Assembly (NCBI GenBank): GCA_002751075.1
Contig: NAOQ01000489.1
Coordinates: 1 to 18,435 of the forward strand
Length of the DNA stretch: 18,435 nt
From: Ichthyophonus hoferi
Lineage: Eukaryota > Opisthokonta > Ichthyosporea > Ichthyophonida > Ichthyophonidae
Reading direction: 5' to 3'
A program made the position numbers and the translations under genes. Each line of letters opens with the position of its first letter. Positions within the stretch are counted from its first letter, which is position 1. Below are positions 1-9,634 of this stretch, one piece after another. Under the pieces are notes generated by a model, which was not told where the DNA came from, did not search any database, and saw nothing but the letters and a program-made list of their open reading frames with translations.

Positions 1-35
1 CATACATATATACACACACACAACCTCTCACGCAC

Positions 36-2471
36 TTTAACAACACAGACTGGGCGACTCGAAATTCCTCATCCATATCTCCCTCTCCAGCATAGAATAA
101 TATCCTTCCTGTAGTATTGTCCACTCCCACATACTCCGTAAGCCCTAAACATCGAGGAAATTTGGAAAAATTGTTAAAGGGGGGTTTATTGGGAATTTTT
201 TATTTTATTAGAATGGGGTTGTAGTAGATAACTGAAGGGGATAGGGCACTTTCTATATATAGTTACAGTTACACAATTATATTACCTTTTTATTATCTAT
301 TGGCTATTGGTTCATGTACGGAATAAAATAGCTGAATTAAATAAAAATAAAAATTAGAAATACTTAAACTCTCCTCTCCAATGATACATAAATACCTAAC
401 AGCTACAATTTCATATGCACCAATCATACATAGCCCTACCACAGCATTCTCATCCCCTTGTTGTCTCACATTTTTTAATCGGGTATAATGCACCAATCAA
501 AGTACCCTATATTACCATTTATTATTTATATACATACATAAACATATAGTTACAACGATATACAAATTTTAAAGTCACGCACCTCTATTACCACCCTTCT
601 TTTCGGTCAGGGCCAGCATCTCCTGTTCAATCAAAGGGGAGCATACACACGTCATAGATGCATTATTCAACCTATGAGCATCGAAGATCTCCTGGATATC
701 TAACATAGCAACCAGATCACAGGTAACTAAGACAAAGTCCATCTAGGAAGATAGGGAGAGGGAGTTAGTTGAGTATATTACAGGGTGACTACGTTCCTTT
801 TATATTGCCTCTTCCTCTCTCTGTCTCCCTCTCCTTTTCCCTCCTCCTCTCACCTCCTAACTATAGAGCTAGAACAGTAATTCATTACATGTTAACCGAA
901 AACTTAACTCGGATTGAGACGATAATTATGGACATACTTAACACTTTTTAAAAGTAAAACAAGAACATTCAATTAGGAACTAATTACTAATTAATTAGTA
1001 ATTACTATAAAAACTGCAATCAATGGCGCTCACTAAATAATCAAAATAAAAAAGTTAGTTCAAACTGCATAAACAAATGCACCATTTCTATTTTTCCCAC
1101 CTACTCTATCTTTGTTAGCTGTGATTGGACCAGTATCACATACACATACACACACACATACTTCCCTACCTCCCTACATACCTTAATTTTATCCTTAACC
1201 AATCGGAGTGATTCTGCAGTGCCCAGTTCCGGTTCCACAGTTTCGACTACCAATCGGTCCTTCTCCTCGTATTGTTCGTGTAGGTATTGGAGAAGTTGGG
1301 TATCGCCTTTCTGGACAAGTACAATGATATCTAGAAAGTGGGCATGGGTAGGTTGGTATGTATATATACTATACAATACTATAATATAATATAATATAAT
1401 GTACTACAATATGATATAATAATATAAATATATACTATAACCTATTATACTATCTTTTTATAATGATCATCAATCGTCTCACTATAAGTTAAACTTGCGG
1501 TTAACATGCAGTGCATTAGTGTTCTAGTTCTATAACTAGGAGGTGAGAGAGAGCGTGGTCGCTAGGGTGGGATAGTAATGATAAGATGCCAATAGGAATA
1601 GTAGCATAATAATAATAATAATAATAATAAAGCACACTAATAAAATAATAATCTTTCATGCTACTATAATTTTATTTATTCAAGAGTAACAAAGATATAT
1701 GTGAAGGTATGATAGTATAGTAGTATAATAGTATAATAGTAAGTAGTATAATAGTATAGTAGTATAGTATAGTAGTATAGTATAGTAGTGTAATAGGTAA
1801 TAGTATAATAGCATAGTAGTATAATAGTATAATAGTATAGGAGTATAGTAGTATAATGGTATAATAATATAGTAGTATAATAATATAGTAGTATAATAGT
1901 ATAATAGTATAGTAGTATAGTAGTATAATAGTAAAATAGTATAATCATATAGTGTACAGTATACAACCAATAGCAGTAAGTTATATAGTCATCAACAGAT
2001 GCATTAACAAACAATAATAAACAACGATTTTAAGTGTGCCCAGATTAAAACGCCATGGACTATCTTTTATAACAAAAAACTGACATACATGCATATATAC
2101 ATATATACATACATACATACATACATACATACATACATACATACATACATACATACATACATACATACATACATACATACATACATACATACATACATAC
2201 ATACAACTATATACCAATCTCTCTACCTACCTAGCTACCTACAAACATACATAACCCACATACATAACCCATTCCCTATCCAACCCCTACCTTTAAACCC
2301 AGCCCTCTCCAACTGGTTGAGCGAATACCATATTAGAGGTTTATTTCCTACAGGTAGTAATGCTTTAGGAAAGTTTTCCGTTAAAGGATACATGCGGCTC
2401 CCGGGCCCACCGGCCATCACCACCGCCTGAAACTCGGCATAGTTATCATTGGTATCGTTGAAAGTAGGCAT
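36..2471 (-). CDS. EIF2B3: Translation initiation factor eIF2B subunit gamma, N-terminal part (4 exons, runs off left edge)
   Basis: eIF2B is the cytosolic guanine-nucleotide exchange factor for eIF2; gamma pairs with epsilon in the catalytic subcomplex. Exons, in minus-strand order, are 2471-2291, 1330-1182, 742-583 and 144-36, all with GT..AG borders and compatible phases (1, 0, 1, 2). Together they encode about 199 residues of a protein usually near 450. The nucleotidyltransferase-like fold is clear: [12 protein letters not shown] at residues 20-31, [16 protein letters not shown] at 34-49, LGTAESLRL at about 96-104, and VTCDLV at about 116-121, matching the CDL strand of animal eIF2B gamma. 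Exon 4 reads [22 protein letters not shown], like the human VDSTGKRLLF region. The ATG at 2471 is preceded in frame by a TAA a few codons upstream, which supports this start. The left-handed beta-helix half lies outside the window. The identification is firm; exon edges are inferred from splice consensus and frame. Confidence 0.95.
981..1004. repeat. Perfect 24-bp palindrome of TAATTA cores
   Basis: TAATTACTAATT is followed directly by its reverse complement, within EIF2B3 intron 2 (743-1181). TAATTA is the classical homeodomain core, but the base composition alone makes chance palindromes of A and T fairly likely. No function is claimed. Confidence 0.8.
1606..1630. repeat. (AAT)n trinucleotide microsatellite
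   Basis: Eight or so uninterrupted AAT units lie inside EIF2B3 intron 1. It is likely length-polymorphic. No coding role. Confidence 0.9.
1700..1960. repeat. Degenerate TATAGTA/TATAATAG minisatellite-like array
   Basis: About 260 bp made of TAGTA, TAGTATAATA and TAGTATAGTAG blocks in shifting order, with no G or C beyond the unit's own. It lies in EIF2B3 intron 1. Two overlapping minus-strand open frames here translate as Tyr-Tyr-Ile-Leu repeats, which shows only that the unit lacks stop codons in those frames. Confidence 0.85.
2105..2205. repeat. (ATAC)n / (GTAT)n tetranucleotide microsatellite
   Basis: About 25 perfect ATAC units, preceded by a few ATAT-interrupted units from 2089. It is in EIF2B3 intron 1, about 90 bp from the exon 1 donor. 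The purity suggests recent expansion and probable length polymorphism. Confidence 0.97.
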
Positions 2472-4850
2472 ACTTTCTTTAACTTATGCTGAATTTTATC
2501 TCAGTCAGAAGAGAGAGATGACGAGAAATTTATGATAGAGAGAGGGTGAGAGAGGAATAAAATAGTAGGAGTGTAGATAGTGGCTAAGGTTTGTTTATCT
2601 ATACGATAAAACAAACAGTAGAATTCGTACACGTTGATTGTGTGATATGCAGATTGGGTAGAATATGACATGTTATGGCACTATAGCAGGATTTGACAGG
2701 AAAATGTTGGATATATCATTAGTTTGAATATTATAGGATAGTGCACGCTATTGCACTATATATTATGAATCCTTTTCATTAGTAAGCATATGATTAATTG
2801 ACTGCTGTTTGCATTATTTATAATTATTGAATAAGGAGAAATGTTGTTGAGCTGGAAATTTAGGTAAGCGATTAGAAGTGATAAGGATAATAGCATTAGG
2901 TTTGTAATATGAATAATAATACTAATAATAATAACGGTAACTTTAATGATAAGAATAAACCATTCAATGTTAGATTAAATTAGATTTCTACGTTCATTCA
3001 GTTTTGCGTGTAAGTACCCTAATTAAAGAAGAAATGCAGTAATTGGTTAATATATTTTTGTAATTTTATTTCATCAAATTTCTTCACACATGTAAATATT
3101 AACGTTATAATGTTACAAGTCAATGTAATCAATTAAAGTTAAAATTATTCTACGCAATGATTAATATTTTAAATTATTCCTGTTAAATTTATAATAAGCT
3201 TGGGGCCATTAAAATTGGATTCTTTACTTTTAATATAGTCAAATACTCTGTTCTGAAAATCATTGGCTGAATAGAAATTATAAATGAGTTCTAGAAAATT
3301 ATCTGGTGCTTATTTATTAAAGATTTTAAGACCAATCCTAATATATTATTCATAAATTTCTCGGGTGTATGTATTACTTAATTACTTGAACCCAACAAAT
3401 ATACAACAAACTTTTGGAATTTATGTGATCTCTTACAATGATTCTTTATTTATTTATTTTGCATTAAAATATAACACATACACTATTTAGTTATTATCTG
3501 CTATTAATCAATTGGTAGAGAATATCTATAAAACCCATACAAATGATTTCCGATATACCATATTATATTAGGTATACAATGTGGTTGAGATGGAGCCTCT
3601 GGTTTTGTTTACACTGTAATCCACCACCTGATATGCGTCATTGCTAAGGTAATGACTTAAACTAAAGACAGGTTATGTTTACCCAATATTTCTCCCGTTT
3701 TTCAACAATAATAATATATTATCATCATGCATGTGTTGAAATGAGCATTTCTGATTAGAAATTGCATTCGCAGATTACGCTATTCACTACCATTACCGAT
3801 TACATCAGTGTTCTTACAATTCCTAAGGTCCCCACAATTTCTGAGTGCCAACTGCAGCTGAAATAATGACTTACACGGTACTCTAGCATAGCACATGTAA
3901 TAGCTTATATATTGTATTCTTAACGTTTCTACACAATATTAAGTTTCAAAGTAGTAATACCAACCCTTAATTGGAACTATAGTTAACTGTGAGAACCATT
4001 ACATAGTAATATTGATTGGGTAACAGGTGGGTATAATTGAGCTAAATAGATTTTCTATTGCCTAGTCTTAAATGTGATAATTAGTTATAAAGCCAATAAA
4101 CGTAGGACACAATAGCAATTAGATCCTTTAACAAAATCAGGGTAATTCTCGTGGCCACAGTAACGTCTCATGTGAACTGTTAGTTAATAGGTATCTTTAC
4201 GATTGGTCCCATTGATATTGATGACACCTGTAATCAACCCCTGTTGCGGAAGGATAAAAGGAATAGAAACAACTAATAATAAAAACTTTTTTTATAAATC
4301 TCCCATCATATATTTCTAAACTCTAAACACAATTTACGAAGATGCAATACCTTTGAACAATAAATAAGGAATCCTTGTAACGTATTAAAAATGTTCCGAC
4401 ACTATTGTCCTTCACAACTAACTTGAATCTCTTATCATTCCAGATCAGATCTACTACATTAGGTTAACACTGAGATCAATCACAATCTCACATTAGTGTA
4501 TCATAGTATGGTGATGCACTATAAACCAATAGCCGTTGCTATAGACATCACTATGCCATCCGTGTTTCTCAAGGATTTAGACAAGAACACCATAGGAAAT
4601 AAAACAGAACGATACTACTGGCTATAAAGAATATAATTGGACATCAACTATTGGTTTAAAAGTATTTATACGGCTTATGATTGGAGAAAATATAGATATA
4701 TGGGACAATGAGGTTATCATGTTATATTTTTAAATAATATTATGTATATGGATAAATATAATCATAAATATATATATATATAGATGTAATTTAATAGGTT
4801 GTAGTCAAATAAAGCTACATATAAAACATAGGTAAATTAGCTACAATTAT
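2472..4850. other. AT-rich intergenic DNA upstream of EIF2B3, no gene recognised
   Basis: The first ~100 bp beside the EIF2B3 start are purine-rich on plus (GAGA runs), so the EIF2B3 leader on minus is pyrimidine-rich, as in some housekeeping promoters. No clear TATA box was placed. Beyond that the sequence is AT-rich and stop-dense. A somewhat GC-richer piece at about 3570-3890 has short open stretches only. Several inverted CCAAT or GATTGG motifs occur (about 4015, 4201, 4676), but their spacing shows no pattern. A short imperfect inverted repeat lies at about 4502-4555. Confidence 0.6.
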
Positions 4851-4854
4851 AATT

Positions 4855-4925
4855 AGAGAATTGGCTAATGCTAGGCCTTGAAGTGTTCTATATATATCTA
4901 TAATGTTATATTAGAAAGTATAACG
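4855..4925 (+). repeat. TATA-bearing dispersed repeat, copy 1
   Basis: The core TAATGCTAGG, followed by TGAA and TATATATA, is shared with 13798-13860. The two copies are about 70% identical over roughly 70 bp by eye. The TATATATA could be a promoter of an element or merely AT-rich sequence. Orientation is given as read on plus. Confidence 0.45.
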
Positions 4926-5045
4926 ATCTGTGACTGATGATTAGGCTCGCGTTTTTCCATTAAGTTCTGTGTAGAGGTATCTTTGTCTGGGCTAGCAGTA
5001 AAAAACAATTCTTAGCTCTAATGCACTTTCAATAGAAGGCAATGT
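4900..5045 (-). pseudogene. Coding-like relic of unrecognised dispersed family (copy C)
   Basis: Read on minus, this stretch contains TASPDKDTST, which lines up with NANPTKDTST in the copy at 6440-6870 and TADPAKGTT in the copy at 5970-6411. Flanking bases also align: CTAGCCCAGACAAAGATACC against CTAACCCAACCAAAGATACT. The copy is short and broken, and I cannot assign it to a known protein or transposon class. It may be a mobile-element fragment or a decayed gene family member. Its left end abuts a TATA-containing repeat (about 4855-4925). Confidence 0.45.
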
Positions 5046-5149
5046 AATAGTAAATGTATATACTGATTCGATCTCTAATTGCTTATTGTGGTTGCATTCC
5101 GCTATGAATTTTCAAAGTATTCCGGAATGTAAAGAAGAGGGAAGATGGT

Positions 5150-5480
5150 TGACCAAAGTGTATATTAAATGTTCCTGCTTGTTCTGGTTCTTGGTTTGGC
5201 TCTAATTATCCCAGGAGAGCAAGTAGGCTATTGGATCCCGTAGAAGTCCTTATGCGTCATCAGTCAACAGCTGGTTGCCCCACTAACTGTGCTTTACCAG
5301 TCTAGTTTTATCACATTGATGGGCCTGGCCCTCAACTTCCGCTGTCTTTGTTAATACTACTATGTCTTACCATATCTATACTCAGCGTATGCAAGAGTAC
5401 ATATTAAAAAGCCCCTTAATATGGTATTCGCTCGGTTTCAAATAAACACAGTTCACATGAACCGAGCTTGTCTCTACCTA
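5150..5480 (+). pseudogene. Coding-like relic sharing the KxPLIWYS segment with 12655-12933
   Basis: GC content rises here and long open stretches appear in more than one frame. One contains NVPACSGSWFGSNYP; another ends in YILKSPLIWYSLGFK, which matches DTLKRPLIWYSPFK of the frame at 12655-12933. At the DNA level the shared core is GCCCCTTAAT, one mismatched base, then TGGTATTC (about 5411-5429 and 12854-12871). The reading is broken. Family unknown; it looks old. Confidence 0.4.
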
Positions 5481-5969
5481 TTTCTAACAAACTAAGACCA
5501 AAGCAATTTTATTGAGTATAACGGTGAAGACGCAGGAGGAAGATCCTGTCACAGACAAAACCCTTTTATACTTTTGACATATTATATACAATGTATATAT
5601 ACTACCTAAAAATTTCTTTATTAAATAATTAATTATAGTTAGTGTTACAAAATTGTTAATTCTGAATAGACATGTGGTTAAAATTGGTATGCTGATACAT
5701 AATTTGCAAGAACTTACATTTGCAAATTAGCTAAAGAACCATTCAAATAAGGGCACGGTAGTACAACATGAGATAGAATCAAACATTTCTAGTGGGGGTC
5801 TCTGTAATTTTTATGAATTGTATTAACTAATAATAATATTTATGATTGGTCCTATTTATATTATTAAACATTAAACCTAACTATATAGGTGTTATAGGTG
5901 TTAGTCAAAATTAACACCCATGGTAAAACTATATATATAAAAAAACAAAAATCAATAACATGTATGTAG

Positions 5970-6411
5970 TAGTCAACACTCGTTACTTCAAAGTCTAGTC
6001 CATTGACACTCGCATACAATAGTAAGTGCCCAGATATCTCGCTCTTTCAAAAGTTAGAAAAATGCCTGCTAACGGTAAACAGTAACAATAGTGTTTACTC
6101 GCATTGTAATATAGCCCCCCTTACTGATTGTTTTCTATGTACAATTTCCACATTAACACCTACGCAAATTAAAACATCGATACCCTCTGAATTGAAACAA
6201 CGACAGCCAGTTGCCTCGAGAGTCGGTATGCTTGCCTTCTATAGAACTCCTATCGTAACAACTGAGCCTTAAGGACAAATCAGATCAAGTGACTATTTCT
6301 ACCGCTGATCCAGCCAAAGGAACTACTATACGATATTCACTTGGAGACCCTAAAACCTGTGGGAAAATTCCTGGAACCGCCACATATTTTTATGGTTAGT
6401 AATGGTTTATT
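5970..6411 (+). pseudogene. Coding-like relic of unrecognised dispersed family (copy A, left arm of inverted pair)
   Basis: The copy contains open stretches with HCNIAPLTD, TISTLTP, VASR, AFYRTP and then QVTISTADPAKGTTIRYS. Each has a counterpart in the opposite-strand copy at 6440-6870 (HCNIQPFTD, TICTLAP, VAQR, AFYRP, ELTISNANPTKDTS). Many base differences fall where they preserve or conservatively change the amino acid, which suggests a protein once under selection. The stretch QVTISTADPAKGTTIRYS resembles the VTIST..PG.TIRYT signature of chitobiase-C-terminal/Fn3-associated beta-sandwich domains; this is a weak pattern match only. The copy is broken and has no convincing start codon or splice sites. 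Confidence 0.5.
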
Positions 6412-6439
6412 AGTAATTCACTATTAAAATTATATTACA

Positions 6440-6870
6440 GTTGTGTTTTTTTCATTCATAATGTGTATACAAGTTATAAGAATCTGTTATTAATACTTGA
6501 TGCTTTGTAGAAGTATCTTTGGTTGGGTTAGCGTTAGAAATTGTCAATTCATCCGGTCTGTCTTCAAGGCTCGGCTGAAATAGTAGAGGTCTATAGAAGG
6601 CGCAAAATCTCTGGGCAACTAGATGTAGTAACAATACCTCTGTTCTAATTCAAAGAGAATCTAATACGCTTAGGTGCTAATGTACATATTGTGCCATGAG
6701 ATTGATCAGTGAAAGGCTGTATATTACAATGTAAATCATAATTATTATTACTACTTGGTGTTAGTAAATAGTTCGCTGACTCCTGAAGAGGTGAGAAATC
6801 TAGGTACAGACTGATTAGTGAGTACAAACTCAAGTGTCAATGATGATATAGATATTACAATAAAGATACT
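6440..6870 (-). pseudogene. Coding-like relic of unrecognised dispersed family (copy B, right arm)
   Basis: Two open stretches on minus, in different frames, cover about 6833-6648 and 6634-6452. They carry LLTPSSNNN, HCNIQPFTD and TICTLAP in the first, and HLVAQRFCAFYRPLLF and DELTISNANPTKDTST in the second, in the same order as in copy A. The apparent starts are non-ATG. The copy is broken. See copy A for the family argument; class unknown. Confidence 0.5.
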
Positions 6871-8387
6871 ATTACTATAGAATACAAGCCAAGTATCTTC
6901 TAATCACTAAGATGAAGTGTATATATAGGAAATGTAAAATTGTATTTTATAATGGTTTAAACGTCATTACCCGTGTTTATTATTGGTTGCTTTCGTTTTT
7001 TTTCTTTTTTCCATAACATCCATTTATTGCGAGTGTTAATCATAACTGTTTTCATCAATGTCAATAAAACTTATCGTAAGGATCCTTATTGGGTTATACT
7101 ATTCATAGAAGACTACTGAGGCACACGAAAACGTTTTGGTCTGGTCTCGATTATCTAATACAATTGTGTTCTTCATTAATGTAGATGCTCATATTTTATG
7201 TATAATCTAATCAGTTTACCTAATTAAAATTTTATTTGATCAACTATTATTTTTGGACCAATCATTTTATGATTCAGAAATTCAGCTAAACTATATCTCC
7301 ATTCGGAGTTAACGGTCTTGCAACACAAGCTATATTAAATATATATATTAAATCATCAAAAATATGGTAATCTATTTTTAATTTATTTGGCTCTCAGTAC
7401 AATACGACTTATCCATCTTGTTGAGAATTAAATGTAATATCTGTTACAATTGCACAATCATAGAGAATAACTCTAGTTAACAGTTAACAGGTCCAAATTG
7501 GCCAAAAAAGAGGCTGACAAATATTTGCACAAACAATGTTAGAGCCAATCATAATAATCATTTTTTAGTTCAGCCAAGTATCTTTTTGATTGGTATTTAT
7601 TACAATTTAAACACTTCCCATATCCCACATTTGTAATACTTAAGATTTAAATATTAAATCCTAACACTGGGTACTAAGTGGGTATATAAGAAATTACACA
7701 ACGCTATTTCAGGGAGGTTTCACTTATGAAGAAGTTCATACTAAATGGGGAGCAATCCGTCTTTCCAGCCTTTTGAATAAAAAGTGGTTAACCTTACATC
7801 CAAGAATTATTCTATATTATAGTTATAATAATAAGACATTTTTATATGCCTCTATTACTTTCTAATATTATACTATCCTGTCATACATGGATAATCAAAT
7901 TAAGCAATAGTGAGCGATTCTGATTGGGTCCATTACTTCCAAACAAATCAAGTAGATCAATTAATAATATATGTTGACTATCAAATGAGAATGTAGGAGA
8001 TTTAGTGCAGAGAGGAGATGGGTAAAAGAATCACCCAAGTTAGAGCAAATGAGAAGGGGGATTTATTCATAGCAAAGAGGTTATCAAGACAACCATATAA
8101 GAATAATAATTGATGATTATTAAAATGGTCCCAGGCAGATACATTCAGAGGACACAAGCAATATGTATTACATAATGTACTAGGCCTATATGGAGTAAGG
8201 TTCAAAGAAGATAGATAATGTCTATTGTAGATCCTATTGTGCATAGTCCGAAAGAGACCGTAGCTCAAAACCAAATTGTTTGACTGTATGAAATTAATTA
8301 ATAAAGCTAAGAAATTAAATTTTAATTACAAGAGAAGACAGTACTTGTTTATACTATAAATTCAATTTGCAATTCACCAAGTCATAA
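6871..8387. other. AT-rich intergenic DNA, no gene recognised
   Basis: Mostly stop-dense AT-rich sequence with scattered GATTGG or CCAAT motifs (about 7250, 7545, 7588, 7918). Two frames were weighed. A 67-codon stop-to-stop plus frame at about 7661-7864 contains FQGGFTYEEVHTKWGAIRLS and looks somewhat protein-like but has no ATG start or known match. A 90-codon minus frame at 8002-8274 starts at TTG, and looks like chance. Neither is called as a gene. Confidence 0.5.
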
Positions 8388-8739
8388 ATGAATCTTACAG
8401 ACCGCCAAGGTATTACTACTATCAATCATGTCAGGCGAGACACCCCTCGATGGTGGGAAGAGATCAAGGCCAGACCAGGAAGACCAAATGGATCGCCAGT
8501 CCAATGTAAATGTGCAGCTAGAACAAAAATTGCGCCAGACCAACATCAACTCGTCTAGTGAACATAGTCTCTAAGACTTGATAAAGGTGATCAGCCCGAT
8601 CAAAGTAAGCATAATCCAAACGACAGTCAAAGTTTCAAGATCTCCCTTCACAAGTACTGCCAAAAAAGTATATAAGAGTAGTAAGCAGAGAAGAGATAAA
8701 CAGGAGAAAGAGCTCGATAGACGCTGTAAGTTAAACTAA
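8388..8739 (+). other. GC-richer coding-like island ending near a strong donor site; identity unknown
   Basis: About 350 bp stand out from the AT-rich surroundings. Three open stretches overlap: one from ATG 8388 (56 residues, contains RRDTPRWWEEIKARPGRP), one from ATG 8428 (48 residues, begins MSGETPLDGGKRSRPDQEDQ), and a lysine/arginine-rich one at 8575-8739 containing SSKQRRDKQEKELDRR. The consensus splice donor GCT|GTAAGT lies at 8726. Candidates are a first exon of an uncharacterised gene, a decayed gene, or a fragment of an element ORF. I could not place a following exon before MRPL19. No family is recognised. Confidence 0.35.
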
Positions 8740-9634
8740 ATATTATTTTACTGTGATTTATTAATTTGAAATTATATTTAAGGAAAGAGCGAAAAATAAA
8801 TATTAAGAAATCATCGCCGCATACCTTAGATTATATTTTATTACACTTTATACTAGGGGTATGTTACCATGCGTATATAATTAGAAGTAAAAATATAATG
8901 GCTCATAAAATATAAATTTGTGGCATTATGTAGATTCTATTGGTGATATAAAAATAGAAATTATAATATATATAGATTTATTTTAGTTCTGTGATATTAT
9001 TGGTGATATATAAATTATGGCTCATATACTAAGTCATTCTAGCGAAAGATTGATAAATATATCTGGAATAGGATCTATTATAACAATAAGCTGTCAAAAG
9101 AGGACAATTTCAAATTTACGGTAATATTTGGCATTTGATGAAATAGTAAATTAGTAATTTTTATCTAACTTTTTTTTTTCAATTAATCATTTTTAACTAC
9201 TTCATTGCGTTTTGAAGAAAATATTAACGACTCAAATTATACTACACTATGAATAATCCAAGTGATGATATACTCTGAAAATATGGAAATTTATATTTAT
9301 GAAAAGTCACCTGATAGATCTACAGATAGATTTATCCCATGTTGTTTGTAAGCCACCATGTTTATGTAGGTAGATCTTTGGTTATTTATTTTAATCCTCG
9401 TATATATACTATAAACATATAAAGTTGTCAAAATAAAATTCAAATAGTTATTTAATAAATTTATATGTATATATATGCATTCGTATTACATTATTAAAAA
9501 CGTTTAAGCAATTTTAAACACTATATATACCAATAATCTATTACAACTAAAACATAAACGCAAATAAAGAACAAATAAAAAACAATAGTATTTCTTCTCA
9601 CCACTTTTTTATAACTTATTACTATCATAACATC
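8740..9634. other. AT-rich upstream region of MRPL19
   Basis: Nearly 900 bp of AT-rich sequence with TATA-like runs and a small direct repeat: ATTGGTGATATA occurs at about 8938 and 8999, with ATGGCTCATA at about 8898 and 9018. The last 50 bp before the ATG at 9635 include a short pyrimidine patch (TTTCTTCTCACCACTTTTTT). No specific promoter element can be fixed. Confidence 0.5.

Larger units (their letters stand above)
1331..2290 (-). other. EIF2B3 intron 1, packed with simple repeats
   Basis: This ~960-bp intron splits a glycine/aspartate codon junction after phase 1. The donor (minus strand) is G|GTAGGG and the acceptor is TTTCTAG. It holds an ATAAT-rich patch at 1376-1440, an (AAT)n run at 1606-1630, a degenerate TATAGTAG-type array at 1700-1960 and a perfect (ATAC)n array at about 2105-2205. 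Open frames reported across these arrays are Tyr/Ile/Leu or Tyr/Ile/His/Thr repeats and are not genes. Confidence 0.85.
5970..6870. repeat. Large, diverged inverted repeat (arms ~5970-6411 and ~6440-6870)
   Basis: The two arms are the coding-like copies A (plus) and B (minus), arranged tail to tail around an AT-rich spacer of about 30 bp. Identity by eye is about 65%, so the inversion is old. It may be two independent insertions, an inverted duplication, or a foldback element. No target-site duplication was found at the ends. Confidence 0.6.

Noticed and set aside
293-496. 67-codon minus frame
   Set aside because: Lies within EIF2B3 intron 3 (145-582), with no splice border or similarity to suggest an alternative exon.
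769-951. 60-codon plus frame
   Set aside because: Antisense within EIF2B3 intron 2 and based on a CT-rich polypyrimidine patch.
1676-2014. Two long minus frames of Tyr/Ile/Leu/Thr repeats
   Set aside because: Artefacts of the TATAGTA-type array inside EIF2B3 intron 1.
1981-2430. Frames on both strands with MYVC or YIHT repeats
   Set aside because: Artefacts of the ATAC tetranucleotide; the plus frame also runs antisense to EIF2B3 exon 1.
8002-8274. 90-codon minus frame with a TTG start
   Set aside because: No ATG start, no recognised motif, no splice support; the hydrophobic composition fits chance in AT-rich DNA.
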